Under the pieces are notes generated by a model. The model had not been told where the DNA came from, did no database searches, and saw nothing but the letters and a program-made list of their open reading frames with translations. From positions 1 to 57,090 of the forward strand of contig JAIROP010000036.1 of the NCBI GenBank assembly GCA_031257475.1: a stretch of DNA of 57,090 bases. Reading direction: 5' to 3'. This stretch comes from Holosporaceae bacterium. GTDB lineage: Bacteria; Pseudomonadota; Alphaproteobacteria; UBA3830. Every line of letters begins with the position of its first letter. The first letter of the stretch is position 1. Positions 1 to 9,046 of this stretch are shown here, in pieces. The position numbers and the translations under genes are program-made.

Positions 1-1
1 C

Positions 2-151
2 GCAGGAATTTATCAATATACCGCCATCGACGATTGTACTCGCTATAAAGTATTGGCCATTTATAACCGTCGCACAGCTAAAAATACGCTGGATTTCATA
101 GAAAATCAGGTTTTTTATCGTATGCCTTTTCCAGTTCAACGAAATAAATGA
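2..151 (+). pseudogene. IS481-type transposase remnant (DDE integrase core fragment)
   Basis: The frame opening at base 2 runs to a TGA at 149-151 and encodes a piece of an integrase-core transposase. It has the AIDDCTRY signature around the first catalytic aspartate and then a PFPVQR segment. In intact IS481-family enzymes this segment is followed by a QTDRG-type block with the second catalytic aspartate. Here the frame ends two residues after PFPVQR, so the second and third catalytic residues are gone. The 5' part lies outside the window. This is a broken copy, probably inactive. Confidence 0.75.
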
Positions 152-154
152 TCA

Positions 155-172
155 CCCGCAGCAAGCCGCGGG
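155..172. other. Short GC-rich hairpin after the transposase remnant
   Basis: CCCGC at 155-159 pairs with GCGGG at 168-172 around an 8-base loop, immediately after the transposase stop. No T-run follows on either strand, so it is not a convincing intrinsic terminator. It may be a vestige of the insertion-sequence end. Confidence 0.35.
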
Positions 173-207
173 GAATATATCCCTAAATAGAGATTAAAGC
201 ATAGCAA

Positions 208-1116
208 TTAGCAGGGCTCAGCCTTTATTATTACATCAACGTTTTCGAACATTTCTCGAACTTCATTTTCTATGGCTTGGGCAATCATATCCGCCTGGAT
301 CAGAGCGACAGTTCCATTAACTGCCACCCGAGATTCTACGTATTTTTTCATTCCAGCGGATCTTGTTTTTAAAATTTTTATTTCCTCCACTCCATCAACA
401 GATTTTATCTTATCGCGAATTTTAACCTGAATTTCTTCCGAAAGAGCCTCGTCCATTAAATCCATGATGGCACTTTTAAGAATTAAATACGCGCTATACA
501 GAACGTAGCAACCAACTGTTGTCCCGCACAATAAATCAATATATGGAAAATACGTAGCAACCATTAAAGAGGTTATTATGCAAATATTTACAAGAAAATC
601 CGATAGATAATGTAAGCAATCGCCTTTAACGATGGCAGAACCCGCTTTTTGGGCCACGTATTTTTGGAAGTACACGAGTTGATACACAGCGCAACAGGAA
701 ATAATCATAACAATGATGCCAACTCTACTGTTCAATATTGGTTTAGGATCCACAAAAGCCTCATAGGCTTCCACAAATATCATCGCGACAGAGTAGATAA
801 CGAGCAAACTTTGGAAAAGTGCCATAAGTCCTTCGACTTTTTCATGGCCATAGTTATGTCCTTTGTCAAAGGAAACAGAAGAAAATCGTATGGCATGGTA
901 AGCCAAAAAAGAAGTAAGCGCATCCAAAATGGAGTCATTCATGGATGCTCTCATAGAAATTGAATCCGTTATAAACCAAGCAATAAGTTTTAATACAACC
1001 AAAAAAACGGAGGTTATGACTCCGAGAATAACTGACTTTTTGGCCAGTTCTGTGTTGGAATAATTTTTGAAACACTTATCCAGCGCGGAATCTAAAACCC
1101 CTATTTGGAAAAACAA
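208..1116 (-). CDS. Cation diffusion facilitator (CDF) family metal efflux transporter
   Basis: 302-residue inner-membrane protein of the FieF/CzcD type, expected to export divalent metal (Zn, Fe or similar) in exchange for protons. About six hydrophobic segments precede a hydrophilic C-terminal domain. The family's metal site is visible: D61 and D65 in NDSILD of the second segment, and H169/D173 in HYLSD of the fifth. The loop motif YGHEKVE matches the F/YGHGKxE block. The C-terminal 80 residues (SVDGVEEIKILKTRSAGMKK) fit the ferredoxin-like dimerisation domain. Length is normal. It stands alone between transposon debris and a divergent metabolic gene. Which metal it carries cannot be told from the sequence. 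Confidence 0.9.
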   Translation of the reverse strand: MFFQIGVLDSALDKCFKNYSNTELAKKSVILGVITSVFLVVLKLIAWFITDSISMRASMNDSILDALTSFLAYHAIRFSSVSFDKGHNYGHEKVEGLMALFQSLLVIYSVAMIFVEAYEAFVDPKPILNSRVGIIVMIISCCAVYQLVYFQKYVAQKAGSAIVKGDCLHYLSDFLVNICIITSLMVATYFPYIDLLCGTTVGCYVLYSAYLILKSAIMDLMDEALSEEIQVKIRDKIKSVDGVEEIKILKTRSAGMKKYVESRVAVNGTVALIQADMIAQAIENEVREMFENVDVIIKAEPC

Positions 1117-1410
1117 GGCTTGGCCTCCCTGAATCTATTTTCACAACTTTTAGAACGATCAGCAGTTATATTTCCACCACAGGTCGATTATCACAGAATC
1201 AAGCCACATCTCAACTTCCCGCCTGATCGAAATTTCAAAAAGCATAACCCCCATTATTATCATAGAATAGAAATCCACATTCTTTCAAGTGTAAAAAGGA
1301 AGGACGCAGTGCAGGACCCAGTGTCACCAGGTCATGGCTGCGGAAAATTCAGGTTGACTCCCGCAATTGATCGTATATGATCGATGATCAGTAAACGACA
1401 AGTAGAGACC
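1117..1410. other. Divergent intergenic region between CDF transporter and hbd
   Basis: About 290 bases between two divergently transcribed genes, so it should hold both promoters. An open frame at 1105-1380 on the plus strand is rich in His, Lys and Pro and looks like no known protein; I regard it as chance. I see no clear -35/-10 pair, tRNA or terminator here. Confidence 0.4.
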
Positions 1411-2262
1411 ATGCATTTAACGAAGGTAGCCGTCATCGGGGCAGGACAGATGGGGTCCGGAATTGCCCAGGTTTTTGCAACAGCCGGCTACAGTGTGAAG
1501 ATGTATGATTTATCCGCAAAAGTTTTTGATCACTCTAGAAAACGCATTTCAGATTCACTGAATCGCTTCGAAACCAAGCATCTGATAGACGAAAAGGCTG
1601 AAGACGTGCAAAATAGAATATCATACCATTTCTCCATGGTCGACTTGGCCGATTGTAAAATTTTTGTGGAATCAGCCTTTGAGGATTATGCCATAAAAAT
1701 CGACATTTTCCGCAGGCTGTCGGAAATATTGAAGCCAACGTCGCTTGTGGCCACCAATACCTCCTCCTACTCCATCACCAAGCTATCGCAGATGATTCCC
1801 TATCCAGAGAACTTTATTGGTTTTCACTTTATGAATCCTCCACCGCTGATGGAACTGCTGGAGGTCATCCGTGGATTACACACGAAGGATTCCACATTTG
1901 ATTTTTTCTGGCGATTGGCCAAAGAACTCAAAAAAATTCCAATTTTTTCCAGAAATTCGCCGGGATTTGTTCTCAATCGCATACTAATTCCCATGATAAA
2001 TGAGGCGGTTTTTGCATTGGCAGAGAACGTATCCACACGAGAGCAGATAGACGCGGCACTAAAGTTGGGTGCTGGGCATCCACGTGGTCCCCTAGCGCTT
2101 GCGGATCTCATTGGACTGGACACGGTACTCTCAATCATGAGAACTCTCCAACTGGAACTTCATGAAGATAAATACGCTCCCTGTCCTCTGCTGGAAAACT
2201 ACGTGGCCCAGGGGAGGCTTGGGAAAAAAAGCGGAAAAGGGTTTTACGAATACCACAGCTGA
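1411..2262 (+). CDS. 3-hydroxybutyryl-CoA dehydrogenase
   Basis: Reduces acetoacetyl-CoA, or oxidises 3-hydroxybutyryl-CoA, with NAD(P) in fatty-acid or polyhydroxybutyrate metabolism; cytoplasmic. The N-terminal Rossmann motif VIGAGQMGSG lies at residues 7-16 from the chosen start. The NAD domain contains ATNTSSYSITKL, then the catalytic HFMNPPPLMELLEVI block. The C-terminal dimerisation domain has NSPGFVLNRILIPMINEA and GAGHPRGPLALADLIGLD. An ATG at 1384 would add nine residues, but 1411 gives the usual family N-terminus and 283 residues. Neither start has a strong ribosome site. No other beta-oxidation or PHB gene is next to it. Confidence 0.9.
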   Translation: MHLTKVAVIGAGQMGSGIAQVFATAGYSVKMYDLSAKVFDHSRKRISDSLNRFETKHLIDEKAEDVQNRISYHFSMVDLADCKIFVESAFEDYAIKIDIFRRLSEILKPTSLVATNTSSYSITKLSQMIPYPENFIGFHFMNPPPLMELLEVIRGLHTKDSTFDFFWRLAKELKKIPIFSRNSPGFVLNRILIPMINEAVFALAENVSTREQIDAALKLGAGHPRGPLALADLIGLDTVLSIMRTLQLELHEDKYAPCPLLENYVAQGRLGKKSGKGFYEYHS

Positions 2263-2285
2263 CGTCAATCGGCACGGCACAAATG

Positions 2286-3251
2286 TTATTTACTGCCAAA
2301 ACTCTTGATCATGTCTGCAATGATCGGTCCAAGCATGACAATGAACAGACATGGCATTGTAAAAAGCATCATAGGTAGAGTTAGCATCGTGGGCGCCTGT
2401 GCTGCCTTCGATTCTGCACGTGACATTCTTACTTTGCGGGAGTCGTTCGCCAAATCCCTTAGGGATGTCGTCAGGGAAGATCCATATTCTATCGATTGAC
2501 AGAGCGTTTTGGACAAAGTTTTTATTGCCAAACAGGATGTTCTATTTTCCAGATTCTCGAAAACATGTTTATAGTCAGGAATCATTTCCAATTCAATTGC
2601 AGTCAGGCTAAGCTCTTCGGCCAACACCGAATTCGAGGTTCTCAGCTCTCTGGATATTTTTCGTATAGACTTGCTTAAATCCAATCCAGACTCCGTGCAA
2701 ATGATCAAAAGATCGATCAGGTCTGTGACGCCACGTTCTATCATTTCCTGTCTCTTTCTAGCTATCATTTCTAGGTTTAGATCCGTGAGCTTGTGGCCTC
2801 CAACTACCCCAAATGTGAGAGAAAATATTAGTCCCACGGTAAAAGGTAAATCAACAGCCACATTAGTGGTGTTTATTAGCAAAAATGATATGAAAAATAG
2901 GGCGATGGCGGATATAAATTTGGATTTTGTAAAATCTTCCAAAGCACTTTTATGACGTATGCCAGCATCTTGCAGCAATTTTTGCATTTCAACAATCAAC
3001 TCAGCTGCATAGTTTGCGAATAACTTAAACAGTGGATTTTTTTGAAACATTGAAACCTGGCTGCTCAGGCCGGCTCCAGTCTCCTCCTCCTCAATATCCT
3101 TGCCGGTAAAGTTTTTATATTTGGCGTAGGCCATTCTCCTGAGTACTCTTAGGTGAAAGGTAGCTCTGACAAGAATGCGGCCAATATGTTGTTCTAGCCA
3201 ATGAAATACCAAAAAAGTAACTAGAAAGCACAGCAGATCCATCCAATACAT
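2286..3251 (-). CDS. tadC: Tad/Flp pilus inner-membrane platform protein TadC (T2SS F family)
   Basis: 321 residues, with a T2SSF domain in the C-terminal half and hydrophobic segments at the N-terminus, the centre and the extreme C-terminus. The central region MIERGVTDLIDLLIICTESGLDLSKSI and the later LSKTLCQSIEYG block are typical of TadC. With TadB it forms the inner-membrane base on which the CpaF ATPase acts. It is the last gene visible in the pilus operon, 4 bases after tadB. It converges on hbd with a 23-base gap. Confidence 0.88.
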   Translation of the reverse strand: MYWMDLLCFLVTFLVFHWLEQHIGRILVRATFHLRVLRRMAYAKYKNFTGKDIEEEETGAGLSSQVSMFQKNPLFKLFANYAAELIVEMQKLLQDAGIRHKSALEDFTKSKFISAIALFFISFLLINTTNVAVDLPFTVGLIFSLTFGVVGGHKLTDLNLEMIARKRQEMIERGVTDLIDLLIICTESGLDLSKSIRKISRELRTSNSVLAEELSLTAIELEMIPDYKHVFENLENRTSCLAIKTLSKTLCQSIEYGSSLTTSLRDLANDSRKVRMSRAESKAAQAPTMLTLPMMLFTMPCLFIVMLGPIIADMIKSFGSK

Positions 3252-3255
3252 AATC

Positions 3256-4248
3256 TTATACCTTTATTTGTGTAGCCTTTATCATCAGGAAGGTGCCGAT
3301 ACAGAAGAGTGTTATCGCAATCTTAAGCATGGTTTGACCGGCTCCAGGAGTCGTAAATCCCTTTAAATGGCTCGGGTTCACCACAGCCATGATACCGAGA
3401 AAAATAAATGGCAGTATGCTGAGAATTACGGCAGACATCCTCGCCTCTGCAGACAGGACTTTCACCTTTAATTCCAGTTCAAGTCTCTGTCTAATCATTC
3501 CTGCCAGATTTTGCAAAATTTCAACCAGAACACCTCCATTTTCCATCTGCAGAACGAGAGCAACCACCAGAAATCTAAATTCTTCTATGTCCACTTTATC
3601 AGCGGCGTCAACCAATACCTTTTCTGGCTCTATGCCAAGTGCGAATTTTTGCGTGATGGTATTAAATTCCTTCGACAGTGGCTCTTTGGATTCCATACTA
3701 ACTAATTTTAGAACACGCTCGATGCTTAAACCAGCTTTCACTCCCCTTATCATCATATCTATTGCATCTGGGAACAGTTTTAGAAAATCCATTTTCTTTT
3801 TGTTTGATATAAACGAATATACGTTGTAGACGACAAAGGCTCCCAGGAACATTCCAATCACAGTCCCCATAAAACACTCTAGAAAGTCAAAATAAATAAG
3901 AGCAAACGTGAAAACACATCCTGCAATTATACAAATCTGGATGAATTGATTGATCGGTGTATCAGTAATTCCTCCCTTTTTCATAATTTTTCGTACGTTA
4001 TCCTTAATTTTGGATCCTGAATCCATGGAAACTCCCAAACCATCATCCATCATTATAAAAGTTGAGACTTTAGCGGTATTAGTGGTTTCCAACAGGTCTT
4101 CCTGCTCTTTCGCTATTTTGTCAATTTTTTGGGCCAATAATTTTTTGTAATCATCCTTGGTCTGAGCTTTTTCAGTTAGTCTATTTACCAAAAGAAAAAC
4201 TGCAAAAGCCACAAAAAATATAATGATTGTACTAATAATATTCATCAT
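3256..4248 (-). CDS. tadB: Tad/Flp pilus inner-membrane platform protein TadB (T2SS F family)
   Basis: 330 residues with an N-terminal membrane segment, a cytoplasmic stretch, paired membrane segments near residues 105-145, a T2SSF domain (FPDAIDMMIRGVKAGLSIERVL) and two C-terminal membrane segments. It acts as partner of TadC in the pilus assembly platform. Its start overlaps the end of cpaF by 17 bases, which suggests translational coupling. The ATGATG start leaves two possible first codons. Length and order match alphaproteobacterial tad loci. Confidence 0.9.
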   Translation of the reverse strand: MMNIISTIIIFFVAFAVFLLVNRLTEKAQTKDDYKKLLAQKIDKIAKEQEDLLETTNTAKVSTFIMMDDGLGVSMDSGSKIKDNVRKIMKKGGITDTPINQFIQICIIAGCVFTFALIYFDFLECFMGTVIGMFLGAFVVYNVYSFISNKKKMDFLKLFPDAIDMMIRGVKAGLSIERVLKLVSMESKEPLSKEFNTITQKFALGIEPEKVLVDAADKVDIEEFRFLVVALVLQMENGGVLVEILQNLAGMIRQRLELELKVKVLSAEARMSAVILSILPFIFLGIMAVVNPSHLKGFTTPGAGQTMLKIAITLFCIGTFLMIKATQIKV

Positions 4249-5572
4249 AGTTAGACTGAGTATTCTGTTGTAACGCCGTTTTCATAATGGCGAGTAATTC
4301 TTTATCTAATCCATAAATAATGGCCTTATCCAAAAAAACAGGAAGATCGGTGCAGGCTTCAAATTTGCCAAAGACCTTATGTTCAGCCGTCTCTCCTATG
4401 GGAACAAATTTAAATAAATGCTGGTAACTTATATCCCCCCTTTCGTTGACACCGGTGACTTCAACAATTTCTGTGATTTTTCTAGATCCGTCGTGCAGGC
4501 GTTCAGCCTGGATAATCATGTCGACCGCCCCGGCGATTTGTGCTCTCACAATTTCGCTGGGTAGATTAAATCCCGACATGGCAACCATGTTTTCAAGACG
4601 AAAGAAAGCTTCTTTAGCTTTGTTGGCATGGAGTGTGGACATTGATCCATCGTGGCCAGTATTCATGGCTTGAAGCATATCTATACATTCTGAACCGCGT
4701 ACCTCTCCTATGACCAGGCGATCCGGACGCATACGAAGCGCATTTTTCACAAGATCGCGAATGGTTATCTCGCCTTTTCCTTCGATGTTTGGTGGACGAC
4801 TTTCCAATCGAACAACATGTGGCTGTTGGAGTCTCAATTCTGCAGCGTCTTCGCAGGTTACTATGCGTTCCTTGGGGTCTATCATCTGCGAGAGAGCATT
4901 TAGTAGGGTCGTTTTTCCTGATCCTGTACCACCGGAAATTATGATATTTAAAGCGCAGGTCGATGCGATTTGCAGAACCTTAACCATCTCCTCAGTTAAA
5001 CTTCCAAACGCAGCCAATTTCTCCAGAGTGACAGCTTTTTTGGAAAACTTACGAATGGAAATGCTTGCTCCGTCCAGAGCGATCGGAGGTACCACAATGT
5101 TGACACGACTTCCATCTGGAAGACGAGCATCGCAGAGCGGGCTGGAAGTATCAACACGTCTACCAATGCGGTTGGCAATTCTCTGGGAGATCTGCATTAG
5201 ATGGGAATCGTCTCTGAATTTAACTGATGCCAACTGCATGTTACCGGATCGTTCGACATATATTTGATTTGGTCCATTTACGACGATATCTGATATGGTA
5301 TCGTCCTCCAGAAGTACCTCAAGTGGTCCCAGTCCTATCATATCATCCACTAGTTCGCGGGCGATGCCGATTTGCTCGCGTTTGGTGATCTGGACACGTT
5401 TCTCCTGGGAAAAATCAGAAATAAATTTCTCAATTTCTTCCCGCAATTCTACTGGAGTTAGCTTAAAAGCCGAGGCCAAATTGATCCTACTGAGCATAGC
5501 TTCATAGGCTTCTTTTCGGAATAACGTTAATACGGGAGATTCTTCAACTAGTGCATTAGGTTCCGCTGCCAT
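4232..5572 (-). CDS. cpaF: Tad/Flp pilus assembly ATPase CpaF/TadA
   Basis: 446-residue secretion ATPase of the GspE/PilT superfamily that powers pilus extrusion and, in some species, retraction. Visible motifs in order are the N-terminal domain with the ILPDGSRVNI-like ARLPDGSRVNIVVPP, Walker A GGTGSGKTTLLNAL around residue 215, an Asp box (ERIVTCEDAAELRL), Walker B RPDRLVIGEVRG, and the His box GHDGSMSTLHAN. All nucleotide-binding residues are present, so the enzyme looks active. It lies 16 bases after cpaE in the same operon. Confidence 0.94.
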   Translation of the reverse strand: MAAEPNALVEESPVLTLFRKEAYEAMLSRINLASAFKLTPVELREEIEKFISDFSQEKRVQITKREQIGIARELVDDMIGLGPLEVLLEDDTISDIVVNGPNQIYVERSGNMQLASVKFRDDSHLMQISQRIANRIGRRVDTSSPLCDARLPDGSRVNIVVPPIALDGASISIRKFSKKAVTLEKLAAFGSLTEEMVKVLQIASTCALNIIISGGTGSGKTTLLNALSQMIDPKERIVTCEDAAELRLQQPHVVRLESRPPNIEGKGEITIRDLVKNALRMRPDRLVIGEVRGSECIDMLQAMNTGHDGSMSTLHANKAKEAFFRLENMVAMSGFNLPSEIVRAQIAGAVDMIIQAERLHDGSRKITEIVEVTGVNERGDISYQHLFKFVPIGETAEHKVFGKFEACTDLPVFLDKAIIYGLDKELLAIMKTALQQNTQSNYDEYY

Positions 5573-5588
5573 TACCTGTTCCTACCAT

Positions 5589-6836
5589 TCATTTCAATCT
5601 AGCTATGATCTGATCCACAATAGCTATAACAAGGTTTTTGATTCTTGCCATGGTCCATCCATGTTCTTCTATGATAGCCCTCTCAATCTCTTGATTGCTT
5701 CTCTTTCCGAGAAAGGCGTCTGTTATGGCTTCCAGCACATCAGTAATGGGATTATTAGACATGGCAAGAGGTTGCCCTATGTTCGCTGCTGCCAGTGCGG
5801 TTGTTTCATCCAAATGCATGGAATAGTCGATTTTCCTATCGATAATTCTTTCAAATGACTCCTTGGAGAGAGCTCCACCGCTGGATAATCCCATTTTATT
5901 AGCGACAATAATAATTTGCTTGCCTGGATACTCTGTGTGCAAAAGCTCTAGTATGCGCACGGTATTCTGCGCTGACGCCATGCTCATTTCTACCATGACT
6001 GTGAAAGAATCAGCTTTGGCTCTGCATATTCTATTTATGGCACTGATATCCCGCTGCGTATCCAATAATACGTAATTGAATTGTCTTTTGATGGCGATCA
6101 TAAGTTTATCGAATACTTCCATGTCCACATTGACTCCCCGCATCAAATCCACCAATCCGCCAAGATAATACAGTCTCTGCCCGCACTTTTTTGTAATTAG
6201 ATCGACAAAATAGCCGTCAATCTTGTCTGGCGATTCTAGATTATCTAAAAAGGTATTCCCTGCTTTTACATCAAGCATTAAATTTGCAGTACCATATAGA
6301 AAATCCATATCGACCACCAGAGTACGCTTAAAATGACGATTGGCTAAAATCCAAGCAACATTGGTAATAGCTGTTGTGGCGCCAGCTCCACCGACAGAAC
6401 TGACGAAAAGCACCATTTTACCCATTTTTTCGGTGTACTCACTGATTTTACCGTTCGCCAATTCTATGGCACGATGCAGCAGAGCATAATTGAGCGGTTT
6501 TATTAGATAGTCGACAACTCCCATGGCCATGAGGTCACGGAATAATCCGACGTCGTTACGACTTCCAATGGTCACAATGCCAACGTCAGGGGTACAGCAT
6601 TCCCTTATTCTTGCAATGTCACCCAGTGGTAGCTCAGAATCCGAAATATCTATCATTAAAATTTTGGGCGTTCTGTTATTTTTTAAAAACTCGATGATTT
6701 CCGGTAGAGTCTTCTGCTGCACCTGAGAATAGGCAAGTCCAATACTTTGTATAACGTTGTCTATAATTTTCTCAGACACGAGATCATTCACAAACCCCAC
6801 AAAATTATGAGGAAAATCATACGAACTGGCAGCCAT
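5589..6836 (-). CDS. cpaE: Pilus assembly/localisation protein CpaE (TadZ), MinD/ParA-like
   Basis: 415 residues. An N-terminal receiver-like domain (residues 1-130; ILMIDISD and LMAMGVVDYLIKPL) precedes a MinD/ParA ATPase domain. The Walker A is atypical, SSVGGAGATT, lacking the usual signature lysine, as is common in CpaE. DMDFLYGTANLMLD and the DTQRD segment correspond to the switch regions. TadZ/CpaE proteins position the pilus machine at the cell pole. TAGGAGG lies 11 bases before the ATG. It sits 21 bases after cpaD. Confidence 0.88.
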   Translation of the reverse strand: MAASSYDFPHNFVGFVNDLVSEKIIDNVIQSIGLAYSQVQQKTLPEIIEFLKNNRTPKILMIDISDSELPLGDIARIRECCTPDVGIVTIGSRNDVGLFRDLMAMGVVDYLIKPLNYALLHRAIELANGKISEYTEKMGKMVLFVSSVGGAGATTAITNVAWILANRHFKRTLVVDMDFLYGTANLMLDVKAGNTFLDNLESPDKIDGYFVDLITKKCGQRLYYLGGLVDLMRGVNVDMEVFDKLMIAIKRQFNYVLLDTQRDISAINRICRAKADSFTVMVEMSMASAQNTVRILELLHTEYPGKQIIIVANKMGLSSGGALSKESFERIIDRKIDYSMHLDETTALAAANIGQPLAMSNNPITDVLEAITDAFLGKRSNQEIERAIIEEHGWTMARIKNLVIAIVDQIIARLK

Positions 6837-6857
6837 GACTTCTATATCCTCCTAAAG

Positions 6858-7550
6858 TTAACTACCACTGCTACCAGCGCTCGCAGACGATGAAGGGCTG
6901 CTCGATCCTCCTCCACCACTTGACGAGGAGCCTGCTTTGGCCGCGGCAATTGCATCCAATGTATCTTGTCCCCTATACTTACGCGGCGTCACCAAATCTG
7001 CTTTGTTGGCTATCTGTTCTAGCAAACCATAGGTGTAGGCAGCGCCAAATTTTGGAAGATGCTTATTAGTGTCAATATCTCCTATGTATTCTGACCAGAG
7101 GGAACAATCAGGTTCCTTCACATCATAGGTAAGGACTTCTATCCTGATGCCTGCTTTGGCGTCTCTGTAAATACAAGTTCCTGAGTCCACGATGCGACTT
7201 CGTAAAAATCCGTGCCTGCACATTAAATTAGATAATTGTTTTCTTAAGTTTTCCTGAATTTTTAATGGAATTGAGCGATCTGATATCAGCCTAAAGCCGA
7301 TATTATCTACACCGGTGCTGCGAGCTTTTTTTAGTACCTCAACGATTGCGTCTACTATATCGTGCGTGAGTTCAAAGCTTCCAGAAGTACCAAAAAAGTA
7401 ATTTTTTTTATTTTCTTTAGCTTCAACATGCACAATCTCTGGCACATACCCATCATTTGCCAGATATTGTTTTTCGCATCCACATAGCAAAAGTAAACCC
7501 GCAGCCAGAGATGTCGTAGCATTTACAATTTTCAGCCTTTCGCTTCTCAT
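6858..7550 (-). CDS. cpaD: Pilus biogenesis lipoprotein CpaD
   Basis: 230 residues. The N-terminus MRSERLKIVNATTSLAAGLLLLCGC has a signal peptide ending in a lipobox-like LCGC, so it should be an outer-membrane-associated lipoprotein. The middle resembles CpaD, including a pair of short motifs near PDCSLWSEYIGD, a region of the CPDWS-like type in CpaD. The last 25 residues are a Ser/Gly run of low complexity. The ATG at 7550 is preferred because GGAGG lies 8 bases upstream; the longer frame from 7565 would begin with TTG. CpaD is thought to support the CpaC secretin. Confidence 0.8.
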   Translation of the reverse strand: MRSERLKIVNATTSLAAGLLLLCGCEKQYLANDGYVPEIVHVEAKENKKNYFFGTSGSFELTHDIVDAIVEVLKKARSTGVDNIGFRLISDRSIPLKIQENLRKQLSNLMCRHGFLRSRIVDSGTCIYRDAKAGIRIEVLTYDVKEPDCSLWSEYIGDIDTNKHLPKFGAAYTYGLLEQIANKADLVTPRKYRGQDTLDAIAAAKAGSSSSGGGGSSSPSSSASAGSSGS

Positions 7551-7565
7551 ACCGACTTCCTCCAA

Positions 7566-8990
7566 CTATACAATCGAAAAACCAGGACTGTGGAACTTTT
7601 TTATCTTTTGGTGAAATTTTCTACTTAATATTGATTCCAATGGCGAATACATCCTCGGAATCATATCCACAGGTGTTCTCAAATTTTTGGACGACGGCTT
7701 CACAATATATGGAGTGACTATTATGACAAGTTCCTTTTCGGATACGCTCACGCTGGATTTTCTGAAAAGCGCTCCAATGAGCGGCAGATCAGCAAGAAAC
7801 GGTGCCTCCACAGCATCGGAGTTTTTCATTATTTGTAGTAAACCGGCAATAACGAGACTCTGTCCGCTTCCGAGTTCCACAGTGGTGGCTGCCTCTTTGG
7901 TAGTCAAGGACGGAACGCCCGCCGGATTTTTAGGACCTAGCGAGCTTACCGTGGGCTTCACGGTAATGTTAATTCTATCCTCGGACATTACAACCGGAGT
8001 AAACTCTATGGCGGTGCCCCAGGATTTAAATTCAGTGGTATTACTATCGCTGCCTGATTGTTTGACGACGTAACTTTCTTCACCACCAGCTTTAAATGTG
8101 GCAGTTTTACCGGATAGCGCTATTAGAGTTGGTTCTGCCAAAATACTGGCAAATGATTCATTGGCCAATGCCTCGATTAGAGCAGATAGCCCATTTTGTC
8201 CGCCTGTATGCGCCAACCACCGCGCTCCATTCACAGTTCCGTTCATGCTAGTGTCGCTAAAATCTGTTTTCATTGCAGAAACATCAGTGGTGAAAGCTGG
8301 GAAGGAGCTCGTATCTCCGGAGATGAAACCATAGTGCATTCCAGTTACGTCCTGTCCGCGAGATATGGCCTTCCAGTTGATTCCAAGGCTTTTAGTTAGA
8401 GTTCTTGAAACTTCAGCAATTTTCACCTTAAGCATAACCTGCGTTGCAGTTTCAATTGATAGTTTGTTTACAATTTTTGTGCCATCGACAAAGCGACCGA
8501 TAAGATCTTGTATTTCTTTGGCCATTTCCGGAGACGCCACTTTTCCTTTCAGAATCACTGAATCATCCAACGAAACTATTTCCACATCTGCGTCTGGATA
8601 CATTTCAAATATTGTTTTTTTTATTTCAGTCAGAGGATAGGTTACTTTGATCTGGTAATTAACTATGATTTTGCCGTTTTCCCCCTGTACAACCAAAAAA
8701 GTAATTCCTGGAGCTAATCCGGTTAAATAGAGCGAACTATCGCTCAGCATCTCAATGTCAGCAACTTTAGGATTGGGAATAAAAATTTCTGTGGCTTTCT
8801 CTTTCAATTGTATAAAATTGACCGAATTTACCTCTATTACTTTTACCTCGCTCTCCTGACGTTTTGTGGAAGCATCGGATGATTCGGAGACGGCTTTCTC
8901 TTTAGGTTTTTTTTTGTTGGCATGAATGGAATTATTACAGAGGATACTTATGCCAAACATACTCAATAAAACACTCCAACTCTTATTCAT
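7566..8990 (-). CDS. cpaC: Tad/Flp pilus outer-membrane secretin CpaC/RcpA
   Basis: 474 residues with a cleavable signal peptide (MNKSWSVLLSMFGISILCNNSIHA). An N-terminal pilus/BON-type region (VADIEMLSDSSLYLTGLAPG, then a domain ending near VDGTKIVNKL) comes first. The secretin domain has the hallmark EAPFLADLPLIGALFR and KELVIIVTPYIVKP near the C-terminus. It forms the outer-membrane channel for the pilus. The ATG at 8990 has GGAG 9 bases upstream and gives the better signal peptide; a GTG at 9005 would add five residues. The next gene, cpaD, starts 15 bases after its stop. Confidence 0.92.
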   Translation of the reverse strand: MNKSWSVLLSMFGISILCNNSIHANKKKPKEKAVSESSDASTKRQESEVKVIEVNSVNFIQLKEKATEIFIPNPKVADIEMLSDSSLYLTGLAPGITFLVVQGENGKIIVNYQIKVTYPLTEIKKTIFEMYPDADVEIVSLDDSVILKGKVASPEMAKEIQDLIGRFVDGTKIVNKLSIETATQVMLKVKIAEVSRTLTKSLGINWKAISRGQDVTGMHYGFISGDTSSFPAFTTDVSAMKTDFSDTSMNGTVNGARWLAHTGGQNGLSALIEALANESFASILAEPTLIALSGKTATFKAGGEESYVVKQSGSDSNTTEFKSWGTAIEFTPVVMSEDRINITVKPTVSSLGPKNPAGVPSLTTKEAATTVELGSGQSLVIAGLLQIMKNSDAVEAPFLADLPLIGALFRKSSVSVSEKELVIIVTPYIVKPSSKNLRTPVDMIPRMYSPLESILSRKFHQKIKKFHSPGFSIV

Positions 8991-9046
8991 TACCACACTC
9001 TCCACATCACACAGATGCCATAATCACCGAACACGATACCTGCCAC

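Noticed and set aside
1105-1380. 91-codon plus-strand frame upstream of hbd
   Set aside because: Begins inside the CDF gene on the other strand, is His/Lys/Pro-rich, and has no ribosome site.
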